Below, in pieces: positions 35,065-43,347 of a stretch of DNA of 56,708 bases. The position numbers and the translations under genes are program-made. Position 1 is the first letter of the stretch; every line of letters starts with the position of its first letter. The notes beneath the pieces were generated by a model, which saw only the letters and a list, made by a program, of their open reading frames with translations, had not been told where the DNA came from and did not search any database. Origin of the DNA: Sphaerisporangium rufum (GTDB taxonomy: Bacteria > Actinomycetota > Actinomycetes > Streptosporangiales > Streptosporangiaceae); assembly GCF_016863395.1 (NCBI RefSeq), contig NZ_BOOU01000042.1, positions 1 to 56,708 of the forward strand, written 5' to 3'.

Positions 35065-35978
35065 CAGAAGTAGCCCTCCTTCTTGCGGTCCTCCATGGCG
35101 GCCTCCGAGGCCCGGTCGTCGGCCCGGGTCGCGCCGCGCTCGGTGATGCGGGTCGCGGCGATCTCGGCGATGATCTCCTCGATGGTGGCGGCGGTGGACT
35201 GGACGGCGCCGGTGCAGGTCATGTCGCCGACGGTGCGGTAGCGGACGACGGTCTCGAAGGTGGGCTCGTCGTCGCCGCGGTGCACCACCTCCGAGTCGGC
35301 GAGCAGCATGCCGTCCCGCTCGAAGACCGTGCGGGAGTGCGCGAAGTAGATGGCCGGGATCTCGATCTTCTCCCGCCGGATGTAGTCCCAGATGTCGAGC
35401 TCGGTCCAGTTGGACAGCGGGAAGACCCGGATGTGCTCGCCCTTGCGGATGCGGGCGTTGTACAGGTTCCACAGTTCGGGGCGCTGGTTCTTCGGGTCCC
35501 ACTGGCCGAAGTCGTCGCGGAAGGAGAACACGCGCTCCTTGGCGCGGGCCTTCTCCTCGTCGCGCCGCGCGCCACCGAACACGGCGTCGAACTCGTGCTC
35601 CTCGATCGCGTCCAGCAGGGTGGTGGTCTGCAGCCGGTTGCGGCTGGCCCGCCGGCCGGTCTCCTCGGCCACCCGCCCGGCGTCGATCGACGCCTGCACC
35701 GAGGCCACCACCAGCCGGGCGCCCAGTTCGGCGACCCGCCGGTCGCGGAACTCGATCACCTCGGGGAAGTTGTGCCCGGTGTCCACGTGCATGAGCGGGA
35801 AGGGGATCGGCGCCGGCCAGAACGCCTTCTCGGCGATGCGCAGCATGACGATCGAGTCCTTGCCGCCGGAGAACAGCAGGCAGGGCCGCTCGAACTCGGC
35901 CGCCACCTCGCGCATGATGTGGATGGCCTCGGCCTCCAGCACGTCCAGTTGTGACGTCGTGTAATCGCTCGGGAGCAT
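35064..35978 (-). CDS. cysD: Sulfate adenylyltransferase subunit 2
   Basis: A 304-residue PP-loop ATP pyrophosphatase that adenylates sulfate together with CysN. The PP-loop is CLLFSGGKDS (33-42), followed by PLMHVDTGHNFPE, EEHEFDAVFGGARRDEEKARAKER and IRVFPLSNWTELDIWDYI. The length is normal. GGAGG lies seven bases before the ATG at 35978. It is 20 bases downstream of cysQ in the same operon. In assimilatory pathways it would be near cysH and sulfite reductase genes; none is visible here, and the operon instead begins with a sugar transferase. Confidence 0.95.
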   Translation of the reverse strand: MLPSDYTTSQLDVLEAEAIHIMREVAAEFERPCLLFSGGKDSIVMLRIAEKAFWPAPIPFPLMHVDTGHNFPEVIEFRDRRVAELGARLVVASVQASIDAGRVAEETGRRASRNRLQTTTLLDAIEEHEFDAVFGGARRDEEKARAKERVFSFRDDFGQWDPKNQRPELWNLYNARIRKGEHIRVFPLSNWTELDIWDYIRREKIEIPAIYFAHSRTVFERDGMLLADSEVVHRGDDEPTFETVVRYRTVGDMTCTGAVQSTAATIEEIIAEIAATRITERGATRADDRASEAAMEDRKKEGYF

Positions 35979-35998
35979 CTGCGGTCCTCCGGAAGGCT

Positions 35999-36808
35999 TC
36001 ACTGGCGGTGCACGTCGCGGATGCCGGCGAGCAACGTTGGCGCCAGATCCGGTAGGGATACCAGAATATCCGGCAGTAGCGGGTCCTTCTGGTTGTACCG
36101 CAGCGGCGATCCGTCGATCCGGCTGGCGTGGGCGCCGGCCGCCAGGGCCACCGCCACCGGCGCGGCCGAATCCCACTCGTACTGGCCGCCGGCGTGCACG
36201 TAGGCGTCGACCTCGCCGGTGAGCACCGCGGCGATCTTCGCGCCCGCCGAGCCGATGGGCACCAGCTCGGCGCCGACCAGCCGGGCGAGCTTCTGGACGA
36301 ACTCCGGCGGGCGGGTACGGCTGACCGCGATGCGCATGCCCTCCTGGCGCGGCGGCGGCTTCGGCGGCGCCGCGGTCGACAGCGTCACCCCCTGGGCGGG
36401 CAGCGCGACCGCCCCGGCGACCAGCTCGCCCTCCGGGGCCGGCCGCCCGGCGGCCGGCGTGCCGTCGCCCGGCCGGCGGCGCCACAGCGCCACGTGGACG
36501 GCCCAGTCGGCCCGGCCGTCGTCGCCGAACTCGCGGGTGCCGTCCAGCGGGTCGATGATCCACACTCGCTCGGCGGTGCGCCGGCGCGGATCGGAGCGCT
36601 CCTGCTGGGTCGCCTCCTCCGAGAGCACGCGGTCGTCCGGCCGCAGCCGGGACAGCGACTCCATCAGGTGGAGGTGGGACTCCCGGTCGCCGGCCCGCCG
36701 GAGTGCGACCGGGTCGGCGAAGCCGAGCCGGTCCCGCAGGGCCAGCAGCCGCTCACCCGCCTCGGCGGCGAGATCGCGGGCGAGCGCGTGGTCGTCGCGT
36801 GTCGTCAC
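35999..36808 (-). CDS. cysQ: 3'(2'),5'-bisphosphate nucleotidase (CysQ-like)
   Basis: A 269-residue member of the inositol monophosphatase superfamily that hydrolyses PAP (and PAPS), removing the inhibitor left by sulfotransferases. Lithium-sensitive metal-site motifs are present: LSEEATQQ (Glu ligands, near 60), VWIIDPLDGTREF (near 80-92) and EWDSAAPVAVALAAG near 210. The GTG at 36806-36808 has AGGAAGG six bases upstream. Its start lies 55 bases inside the end of the sugar transferase gene, so the two are tightly coupled. Presence beside cysD and cysN points to active PAPS use. Confidence 0.9.
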   Translation of the reverse strand: MTTRDDHALARDLAAEAGERLLALRDRLGFADPVALRRAGDRESHLHLMESLSRLRPDDRVLSEEATQQERSDPRRRTAERVWIIDPLDGTREFGDDGRADWAVHVALWRRRPGDGTPAAGRPAPEGELVAGAVALPAQGVTLSTAAPPKPPPRQEGMRIAVSRTRPPEFVQKLARLVGAELVPIGSAGAKIAAVLTGEVDAYVHAGGQYEWDSAAPVAVALAAGAHASRIDGSPLRYNQKDPLLPDILVSLPDLAPTLLAGIRDVHRQ

Positions 36809-37592
36809 GATGCCCTTCCTGGTGCTGCTCTTCGGAGCTCCTGGCGTTCCCGGGCTGACGCGCCCCCGGACCGCGCGCCACCACGGACCAGGTCCTCCAC
36901 AGGATATGAAGATCCAAAGCGAGAGACCAGTGCTCGACATAACGTAAGTCCAACCGTACCGATTCCTCGAAGGAGAGGTCCGGGCCGCCGTCCACCTGCC
37001 ACAGGCCGGTCATGCCGGGACGCATCGGCAGCCGGCGCAGCGCCCCGGCCGCTCCGGCGGCGCCCGCGGGGATCTCGCCGGGGCCGCGGGGCCGCGGCCC
37101 GACCAGCGACATCTGGCCGAGCAGCACGTTCAGCAGCTGGGGCAGCTCGTCGAGCGAGTGCCGGCGCAGCCAGGCGCCGTACCGGGTGAGGCGGGAGTCC
37201 CGCCGCAACCGGACGAACGCGCCGTGCCCGCCGGCGCCCCGGCCGCCGCCACGCCGGACGGGATGGCACCCTCCCTGGCCGCCCGGCGCGTCGAGCCGGA
37301 TGGTGCGCAGCGCGACGGCGGTGAAGCGGGCGCCGCCGCGCCCCACCTTCGCGCGGCGGACCAGCACCGGACCCGGCCCGGTCAGCCGCACGCCGATCGC
37401 CAGCGCGACGAGCACCGGGGCGAGCAGCAGCAGGGCGGCGGCGGCCACCGCCCGCTCGAACGCGGCCTTCCCCAGCCGTCCCGCGCGCGACGGCCCTCCA
37501 GGAACCGCCCAGCCCACCGCCGGCCCGGAAACCACCCCCGGGGCCGCCGGACCGCCATGAACGGCGCCCGGAGCCCGCTCGCCTTCCCTCAC
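36753..37592 (-). CDS. Bacterial sugar transferase (priming glycosyl-1-phosphate transferase), short form
   Basis: About 279 residues. A membrane-type hydrophobic stretch (VAAAALLLLAPVLVALAIGV) is followed by the catalytic domain of the WcaJ/WbaP-type sugar transferases: RRDSRLTRYGAWLRRHSLDELPQLLNVLLGQMSLVGPRP, then LRRLPMRPGMTGLWQV and the C-terminal YVEHWSLALDLHILWRT. Such enzymes load the first sugar-phosphate on undecaprenyl phosphate. The usual N-terminal membrane domain is missing, and the K-F-R-T-M motif reads ALRTI with a Gly-rich insertion after it, so activity is not certain. The GTG at 37590-37592 follows GGAGGAG. The last 18 codons overlap cysQ. Confidence 0.8.
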   Translation of the reverse strand: MREGERAPGAVHGGPAAPGVVSGPAVGWAVPGGPSRAGRLGKAAFERAVAAAALLLLAPVLVALAIGVRLTGPGPVLVRRAKVGRGGARFTAVALRTIRLDAPGGQGGCHPVRRGGGRGAGGHGAFVRLRRDSRLTRYGAWLRRHSLDELPQLLNVLLGQMSLVGPRPRGPGEIPAGAAGAAGALRRLPMRPGMTGLWQVDGGPDLSFEESVRLDLRYVEHWSLALDLHILWRTWSVVARGPGARQPGNARSSEEQHQEGHRDDTRRPRARPRSRRRGG

Positions 37593-37674
37593 GCCTCCTC
37601 CAGGTGACCAGAAGAACACCATGCGTGAGGATGCTAGCCATGCGCCCCGACCCGCTCCCCCGTTTTTCCAGAAC

Positions 37675-38271
37675 TCAGCGCGGTGGTCTGAGGGGTTTGA
37701 GGTCCTGGGGGTGGAAGGTGTTCTGGGTGGCCTCCAGGCCGGCGGTCATCAGGGACTCGACCACGTCGGCGGACCGGTCGACCAGGAAGGGCAGGTCCTT
37801 GCGCTCGGCGGTCGCGAAGTCGCGCAGCACGTAGTCGGCGGCGTCCATCCGGCCGGGCGGGCGGCCCACGCCGAACCGCACCCGCAGGTAGTCGCGGGTA
37901 CCGATCGACTTGGTGATCGAGCGAAGTCCGTTGTGCCCGTTGTCGCCGCCGCCGAGCTTGATCCGCAGGGCGCCGTAGGGAATGTCCAGCTCGTCGTGCA
38001 CCACGATCATGTTCGCCGGGGTGACCTTGTAGAAGTCGGCCAGCGCCTTGACCGGACCGCCGGACAGGTTCATGAACGACCGGGGTTTGGCGAGCACCAC
38101 CGGTGCCCCGGCCAGCCGCCCTTCGACGATCTCCGCCCGCGACCGGTGCGCCTTGAACCGGCCGCCGGCCCGGGCGGCCAGCTCGTCCAGCACCATGAAA
38201 CCCGCGTTGTGCCGATTTCCGGCGTACTCCGGGCCGGGGTTGCCGAGCCCGACGATCAACCAGCGGTCCAC
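37675..38271 (-). CDS. pth: Peptidyl-tRNA hydrolase
   Basis: A 198-residue housekeeping enzyme that releases peptides from peptidyl-tRNA. It has the N-terminal signature [22 protein letters not shown] with catalytic His21, [21 protein letters not shown] with the catalytic Asp (near 94) and [13 protein letters not shown]. The length is usual. The start is a GTG with GAGAGG just upstream. The order glmU-prs-rplY-pth is widely conserved in actinobacteria. It precedes the sugar transferase/cys operon by 82 bases on the same strand, so read-through is possible. Confidence 0.95.
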   Translation of the reverse strand: MDRWLIVGLGNPGPEYAGNRHNAGFMVLDELAARAGGRFKAHRSRAEIVEGRLAGAPVVLAKPRSFMNLSGGPVKALADFYKVTPANMIVVHDELDIPYGALRIKLGGGDNGHNGLRSITKSIGTRDYLRVRFGVGRPPGRMDAADYVLRDFATAERKDLPFLVDRSADVVESLMTAGLEATQNTFHPQDLKPLRPPR

Positions 38272-38325
38272 GACCGACCTCTCCGTTCCGTTGCCTCAGG
38301 TGGGTCCGCCGCCCGGGGGCATCGG

Positions 38326-38346
38326 GGGCGGGCGGGCCGCCCGCCC
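38326..38346. terminator. GC-rich hairpin upstream of pth
   Basis: GGGCGGGC and GCCCGCCC form a perfect eight-base stem with a five-base loop between rplY and pth. It may be a second terminator or a leader hairpin. Confidence 0.35.
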
Positions 38347-38389
38347 GTTCGGCACCACTCGCGGACCGGACCCGGGCCGCCATACCGAA

Positions 38390-38432
38390 CAGGGCAGCCC
38401 GGACGGCCGTTCCCGGCCCCCTGGCTGCCCTG
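38390..38432 (-). terminator. Terminator of rplY
   Basis: Ten-base perfect arms CAGGGCAGCC and GGCTGCCCTG flank a 23-base GC-rich loop 16 bases beyond the rplY stop codon. Confidence 0.55.
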
Positions 38433-38448
38433 CCGACGATACGGGAGG

Positions 38449-39078
38449 TTACTCGGCGGACTCGTCGGCCGGCGCCTCGGCGGTCTCGCCGCCGACGGCG
38501 GCGCTCTCGCCCTCGGCGCCCTCGGTGGTCTCCTCCTCGGCGGTCGGCATCACGCTGACCTGCAGCACGACCGTCTCGGGGTCGGTGGCCAGCGTCGCGC
38601 CCTTGGGCAACTTCAGGTCGCCGGCGGTCACCACCGCGCCGACGTCCAGGCCGTCGACGTCGACCTCGACGCCGGTGGGGATGTGGGTGGCCTCGGCCTC
38701 GACGCCGACCGAGACGAGCTGCTGGTCGAGCAGCGCGCCGGGCGCGACCTCACCGGTGGTGGTCACCGGGATGTCGACGGTGACCTTCTCGCCGCGCTTC
38801 ACCAGCAGCAGGTCGACGTGCTCGACGAAGCCCTTGATCGGGTCGCGCTGCACGCCCTTGGGCAGCGCCAGCTCGTCCACGCCCTCGCCGGCCAGCCGGA
38901 TCAGCACGTTCGGCGTGCGCAGCGCGAGCAGCAGGTCGTGACCCGGCAGGGTCAGGTGCTTGGGCTCGATGCCGTGCCCGTACAGGACGGCCGGGACCTT
39001 GTCGGCGCGGCGGATCTTGCGCGCGGCGCCCTTGCCGAACGTGGAGCGCTGCTCGGCGGCGATGCGTACCTCGGACAC
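38449..39078 (-). CDS. rplY: 50S ribosomal protein L25/general stress protein Ctc
   Basis: A 209-residue member of the long (Ctc) type of L25, which binds 5S rRNA. The N-terminal RNA-binding domain starts VRIAAEQRSTFGKGAARKIRRADKVPAVLYGHG and ends near residue 95; the C-terminal TL5-type domain follows, and the last 30 residues are very acidic (Glu/Ala/Ser). The length and tail are typical of actinobacterial members. It lies between prs and pth with its own terminator. Confidence 0.95.
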   Translation of the reverse strand: MSEVRIAAEQRSTFGKGAARKIRRADKVPAVLYGHGIEPKHLTLPGHDLLLALRTPNVLIRLAGEGVDELALPKGVQRDPIKGFVEHVDLLLVKRGEKVTVDIPVTTTGEVAPGALLDQQLVSVGVEAEATHIPTGVEVDVDGLDVGAVVTAGDLKLPKGATLATDPETVVLQVSVMPTAEEETTEGAEGESAAVGGETAEAPADESAE

Positions 39079-39199
39079 GGATCTCTCCTAGGGAGTCTCA
39101 AGTGAAAGCGCTCACCCTCACCCGCCCTAGCGGAAGGCGTTACGAGCGCGGACAACCCTGAAGAGACTACCGGACCTGCGGTACCCGTCCGGCCACCGG

Positions 39200-40177
39200 T
39201 CAGCTGTCCCCCTCGAAGAGGCTGGTGACCGAGCCGTCGTTGAAGACCTCGCTGATCGCCCGGGCCAGCAGCGGGGCGATCGACAGCACGGTGAGCTTGT
39301 CGAACCGCTTCTCGCCGGGGATCGGCAGGGTGTTGGTGACGACCACCTCGGAGATCCGCGAGTTCTTCAGGCGGTCGACCGCCGGGTCGGAGAAGATCGC
39401 GTGGGTGGCGGCCACGATGACGTTGGTGGCGCCCTGCTCGTACAAGGCGTCGGCCGCCTTGCAGATCGAGCCGCCGGTGTCGATCATGTCGTCGATGAGC
39501 ACGCAGGTACGGCCGCGGACCTTGCCGACCACCTCGTGCACCTTGACCTGGTTGGCGACGTCGAGATCGCGGCGCTTGTGGATGAACGCGACCGCGGTGC
39601 CGAGCTGGTCGGCCCAGCGCTCGGCCAGGCGCACCCGGCCGGTGTCGGGCGACACGATGGTCGTGGTGGCCGGGTCGAGCTTGTCGGCCAGGTAGCCGTG
39701 CAGGACGGGCATCGCGAACAGGTGGTCGACCGGCCCGTCGAAGAAGCCCTGGATCTGCGGGGTGTGCAGGTCGACCGACATGAGCCGGTCGGCGCCCGCG
39801 GTCTTGAACAGGTCGGCCATCAGGCGGGCGGTGATCGGCTCGCGGCCGCGCCCCTTCTTGTCCTGCCGAGAGTAGCCGAAGAACGGCATCACCACGGTGA
39901 TGCGCTTGGCGGAGGCCCGCTTGAGCGCGTCCACCATGATCAGCTGTTCCATGACCCAGGTATTGATCGGGTCGGTGTGCGACTGGATGACGAACGCGTC
40001 GCTGCCGCGGACCGACTCCAGGTAGCGGGCGTAGATCTCGCCGTTGGCGAAGTCGTGCAGCTTGGTGGGGGTCACCTCGATGCCGAGGTGACGCGCGACC
40101 TCGTCGGCCAGCTCGGGATAGGCCCGGCCGGAGATGAACATCAGGTGCTTCTCGCCGGCCGCCTTCTTGCCGCTCAT
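39200..40177 (-). CDS. prs: Ribose-phosphate diphosphokinase
   Basis: A 325-residue enzyme making PRPP from ribose 5-phosphate and ATP. Motifs: SGRAYPELADEVARHLG, VIQSHTDPINTWVMEQLIMVDALKRASAKRITVVMPFFGYSRQDKK, the signature DLHTPQIQGFFDGPVDHL (near 130-147), and the PRPP loop CVLIDDMIDTGGSI (near 220-235). The ATG at 40177 is chosen because AAAGGG lies six bases upstream; the longer frame to 40252 would overlap glmU. It lies 67 bases after glmU. Confidence 0.95.
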   Translation of the reverse strand: MSGKKAAGEKHLMFISGRAYPELADEVARHLGIEVTPTKLHDFANGEIYARYLESVRGSDAFVIQSHTDPINTWVMEQLIMVDALKRASAKRITVVMPFFGYSRQDKKGRGREPITARLMADLFKTAGADRLMSVDLHTPQIQGFFDGPVDHLFAMPVLHGYLADKLDPATTTIVSPDTGRVRLAERWADQLGTAVAFIHKRRDLDVANQVKVHEVVGKVRGRTCVLIDDMIDTGGSICKAADALYEQGATNVIVAATHAIFSDPAVDRLKNSRISEVVVTNTLPIPGEKRFDKLTVLSIAPLLARAISEVFNDGSVTSLFEGDS

Positions 40178-40244
40178 GGTGCCCTTTCCGCCGGGCACGC
40201 CGGTCATGCCGCGCCCTGTCGTGCCGTCGGTCGATCGCGCCGTG

Positions 40245-41726
40245 TCATCCATCGGTTCCCCGCTCGTCCTCGTCGCCGGTCACGGGCGCCTGGTCCGCCG
40301 CCTGGTCCGCCGCCTCGCGCGCCGCGCGGGCGGCGGCGGTGCCGGGACGCTTGCGCTCCACCCAGCCCGCCACGTTGCGCTGCCGGGCCCGGGCCACCGC
40401 CATCGCGCCGGGTGGCACGTCGTTGGTGATGACCGAGCCGGCCGCGGTGTAGGCGCCGTCGCCGACCACGACCGGGGCGATGAGCATGTTGTCGCTGCCC
40501 ACCCGGACGTGGTCGCCGATCGTGGTGTGGTGCTTGTCCACGCCGTCGTAGTTCACGAACACGCTGGAGGCCCCGATGTTGCTGCCCTCGCCGATCGTGG
40601 CGTCGCCGACGTAGGTCAGGTGCGGCACCTTGGAGCCGTCGCCGAGGCGGGCGTTCTTCATCTCGACGTAGGTGCCGGCCTTGGCCTTGCGGCCGAGCAC
40701 GGTGCCCGGTCGCAGGTAGGCGTAGGGGCCGACCGAGGCGTCCGGCCCGATCTCGGCGTGGTCGCAGACGGCGTTGCGCACCACCGCGCCGGGGCCGACC
40801 GTGGTGTCGGTGAGCGTGCTGGCCGGGCCGACCTGCGCGCCCGCGCCGATCACCGTGGCGCCGTGCAGCTGGGTGCCGGGGTGGACGACGGCGTCGGGCT
40901 CGATGCGCACCCCGACGTCCACCCAGGTGGAGGCGGGGTCGATGATCGTCACGCCCGCGCGCATGTGCCCTTCCAGCAGGCGGGCGTTGATCACCTGGCG
41001 GGCGGCGGCGAGCTGGACGCGGTCGTTGACGCCCTCGACCTCCACGTGGTCGGCGGCGACGTGGGCGCCCACCCGGTGGCCCTCCTCGCGAAGGATCGAC
41101 AGCACGTCGGTGAGGTACTCCTCACCTTGGGCGTTGGCGGTGGAGACGCGCTTGACGGCGTCGGCGAGCAGCAGCCCGTCGAAGGCGTAGACGCCGGAGT
41201 TCATCTCGCGGACGGCGCGCTGCTCGGGGGAGGCGTCCTTCTCCTCGACGATCGCGAGGACGGCGCCGGTGGTGTCCCGGATGATGCGGCCGTAGCCGGT
41301 GGGGTCGGGCACCTCGGCGGTGAGCACCGTGACGGCGTTCCCCTCGGCGGCGTGGGTGGCCAGGAGCTCGGCGAGGGTCTCGGTGCGCAGCAGCGGCGTG
41401 TCGCCGTAGGTGACGAGGACCGTTCCCGCGATGGTGCCGACGGTCTCCAGGACGGTGCGGACGGCGTGGCCGGTGCCGTTCTGCTCCTCCTGGACGACGG
41501 CGCGGGCGTCCGGGCCGGAGCCGGCCAGATGCGCCTCGACCTGCTCGCGGGCGTGACCGATCACGATGATCAGCCGCTCCGGCGACAGGCCCCGGGCGGC
41601 GGCCAGCATGTGGTCGACGAGCGCGCGGCCGCACAGCTCGTGCAGGACCTTGGGGGTGCTGGACTTCATGCGGGTGCCCTCACCTGCGGCGAGGACGATG
41701 ACGGCGGCCGGGCGCGGCACACTCAC
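40245..41726 (-). CDS. glmU: Bifunctional GlmU: GlcNAc-1-P uridyltransferase and GlcN-1-P acetyltransferase
   Basis: A 493-residue enzyme giving UDP-GlcNAc for peptidoglycan. The N-terminal uridyltransferase has AAVIVLAAGEGTRMKSSTPKVLH (residues 5-28), QEEQNGTGHAV and VTYGDTPLL; the C-terminal left-handed beta-helix contains repeats such as VGPYAYLRPGTVLG and the acetyltransferase active region YVEMKNARLG...THLTYVGDA-type (here HLTYVGDATIGEGSNIG). The last 40 residues are an Ala/Asp/Gln tail. GTG at 41726 or 41720 may start it; GGGAG lies about nine bases before the first. tRNA-Gln lies upstream on the same strand. Confidence 0.95.
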   Translation of the reverse strand: MSVPRPAAVIVLAAGEGTRMKSSTPKVLHELCGRALVDHMLAAARGLSPERLIIVIGHAREQVEAHLAGSGPDARAVVQEEQNGTGHAVRTVLETVGTIAGTVLVTYGDTPLLRTETLAELLATHAAEGNAVTVLTAEVPDPTGYGRIIRDTTGAVLAIVEEKDASPEQRAVREMNSGVYAFDGLLLADAVKRVSTANAQGEEYLTDVLSILREEGHRVGAHVAADHVEVEGVNDRVQLAAARQVINARLLEGHMRAGVTIIDPASTWVDVGVRIEPDAVVHPGTQLHGATVIGAGAQVGPASTLTDTTVGPGAVVRNAVCDHAEIGPDASVGPYAYLRPGTVLGRKAKAGTYVEMKNARLGDGSKVPHLTYVGDATIGEGSNIGASSVFVNYDGVDKHHTTIGDHVRVGSDNMLIAPVVVGDGAYTAAGSVITNDVPPGAMAVARARQRNVAGWVERKRPGTAAARAAREAADQAADQAPVTGDEDERGTDG

Positions 41727-41896
41727 GGACTGAGGCTCCCTCGGCGTCGCGGCTGAGACACGGCGGGCGGGCGCGCGGGACACCGCCCGGTCACCCGTCC
41801 GACATCGTGAGGATACCCGCCGGGGGCCGGAGGACATCCAGGCCCCCTCCACATATTGGACGTGCGGGGCGCGGCCGTCGGGCTGCGTGATCGGTG

Positions 41897-41969
41897 TTCC
41901 GGCGCCTGGACTCGAACCAGGACAACCCTGCTCCAAAGGCAGGTGGGCTGCCAATTACCCTACGCCGGA
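41897..41969 (-). tRNA. tRNA-Gln (anticodon UUG)
   Basis: The minus strand folds into a 73-base cloverleaf with acceptor TCCGGCG/CGCCGGA, anticodon stem CCTGC/GCAGG, loop CTTTGGA (anticodon UUG) and T arm CCTGG-TTCGAGT-CCAGG. CCA is not encoded. A tRNA-Gln beside glmU is common in actinobacteria. Confidence 0.93.
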
Positions 41970-41974
41970 CCGGT

Positions 41975-41987
41975 GGGAGGACCTCCC
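41975..41987. promoter_or_regulatory. Palindrome next to tRNA-Gln
   Basis: GGGAGG-A-CCTCCC is a perfect dyad five bases upstream of the tRNA 5' end. On the minus strand TATTCT near 42009-42004 may be the tRNA promoter's -10 box, which would place the dyad in the transcribed 5' leader. Confidence 0.3.
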
Positions 41988-42174
41988 GAACTCGCGGTGA
42001 CAAGAATACCCACCCCGGCGCCCGCGGCGCTCACCGGAGCGTCCGCGCCGGACGGCCCACGCATGACCGGGCTCACAACGGGCAGGAGGGCTTAGCAGAT
42101 GCCGGCCCCCTTTCGCAAGGCGTGGAAGCGCCACGGGAAGTCCCGGGAACCGTCATCTTCCCCACATTCCACAC

Positions 42175-42188
42175 TTAGGAATTCCTAA
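42175..42188. promoter_or_regulatory. Perfect 14-bp palindrome upstream of the desaturase
   Basis: TTAGGAATTCCTAA is a perfect palindrome 76 bases before the desaturase ATG, in a low-GC pocket, and is followed by TAGGTTACGGTTACG with a tandem GTTACG. It is the kind of site a TetR dimer binds, and a TetR gene follows the desaturase. Confidence 0.55.
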
Positions 42189-42263
42189 CTTACGATGGCG
42201 TAGGTTACGGTTACGTAGCCAGAGAGATTCAGCAGTCCGGTTCCGAACCACGTGAGGTTGCCC

Positions 42264-43208
42264 ATGACCGTCGTTGAAGATCGCGCGGCTCAGCCGCCGC
42301 CGCCCCGCCCGGATCTCGAGCCCGAGCCGAAGAGCAATTTCGAACGCGTCCTCCTCGTCATCTTCGTGGCGGTCCCGTTCCTCGCGCTCGTCGCCGCGGT
42401 GCCCATGGCATGGGGCAGCTTCCTCGGCTGGAGCGATGTCGTCATCGCCACCGTCTTCTATATCTTCACCGGCCTCGGGGTGACCGTGGGCCTGCACCGC
42501 TACTTCACGCACGGCTCGTTCAAGGCGAACCGGCCGCTGAAGATCGTGCTCGCCATCGCGGGCAGCATGTCGCTGGAGATGGGCGTCATCGACTGGGTGG
42601 CCACCCACCGCCGGCACCACAAGTACTCCGACAAGGAGGGCGACCCGCACTCGCCGTGGCGGTTCGGCAACGACTGGAAGGCGCTGACCAAGGGCCTGCT
42701 GTTCGCGCATATCGGCTGGATGTTCTCCTCCGAGCGCACCAACCGCGAGCGGTTCGCCAAGGACCTGCTGAACGACAAGGACGTCCGCCGCATCCACGAG
42801 GCCTTCCCGTGGCTGGTCTTCGCCTCCCTGGTGCTGCCCGCCGTGATCGGCGGCCTGGTCACCTGGTCCATCACCGGCGCGCTGACCGCGTTCTTCTGGG
42901 GCAGCCTGGTGCGCATCTCGCTGCTGCACCACGTCACCTGGTCGATCAACTCGGTCTGCCACGTCTTCGGCGACGAGGCCTTCGAGGTCCGCGACAAGTC
43001 CCGCAACGTGTGGTGGCTGGCCATCCCGTCCTTCGGCGAGTCCTGGCACAACCTGCACCACTCCGACCCGACCCTCGCCCGGCACGGCGCCCTCAAGGGA
43101 CAGCTCGACCCGAGCGCGCGGGTGATCCGCTGGTTCGAGCAGGCCGGCTGGGCGACCGCCGTGCGGTGGCCCACGCCCGAGCGGCTGGCGGCGAAGCGAG
43201 TTGGCTGA
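42264..43208 (+). CDS. Acyl-CoA/fatty acid desaturase (delta-9 type)
   Basis: A 314-residue membrane di-iron enzyme that puts a cis double bond into acyl chains. Three His boxes are present: HRYFTH (78-83), HRRHH (115-119) and SWHNLHH (near 260-266). Four membrane helices in two pairs (for example LLVIFVAVPFLALVAAV near 30-46) surround them. GAGG lies seven bases before the ATG at 42264. No fused electron donor (cytochrome b5 or rubredoxin) is visible. A TetR gene starts 139 bases downstream. Control of membrane fluidity through that regulator and the palindrome at 42175 is likely but unproven. Confidence 0.9.
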   Translation: MTVVEDRAAQPPPPRPDLEPEPKSNFERVLLVIFVAVPFLALVAAVPMAWGSFLGWSDVVIATVFYIFTGLGVTVGLHRYFTHGSFKANRPLKIVLAIAGSMSLEMGVIDWVATHRRHHKYSDKEGDPHSPWRFGNDWKALTKGLLFAHIGWMFSSERTNRERFAKDLLNDKDVRRIHEAFPWLVFASLVLPAVIGGLVTWSITGALTAFFWGSLVRISLLHHVTWSINSVCHVFGDEAFEVRDKSRNVWWLAIPSFGESWHNLHHSDPTLARHGALKGQLDPSARVIRWFEQAGWATAVRWPTPERLAAKRVG

Positions 43209-43312
43209 TCCAGCCTCGCTGTCGGGCCGCCCTCCGGCGGCCCGCATCCCCCTTCCGGCGCAACCCCCCCTGTCAAATAGCGATATAGCAGGCCAAACCG
43301 GGACATTGGTGG

Positions 43313-43340
43313 TTGATCCGCTCCCGGCGCCGGTCATTAT
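43313..43340 (+). promoter_or_regulatory. Promoter of the second tetR: TTGATC and CATTAT
   Basis: TTGATC (43313-43318) and CATTAT (43335-43340) are spaced by 16 bases, and the ATG follows the -10 box by seven bases. A leaderless transcript is likely. Confidence 0.45.
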
Positions 43341-43347
43341 TGAACCC

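Noticed and set aside
33749-36808. Ordinary assimilatory sulfate reduction operon
   Set aside because: Not excluded, but no cysH, sulfite reductase or sulfate permease gene is present in the window, and the operon begins with a sugar transferase.
36753-37641. Frameshift in the sugar transferase
   Set aside because: Two overlapping frames exist, but all recognisable motifs fall in one frame, so the gene is short rather than frameshifted.
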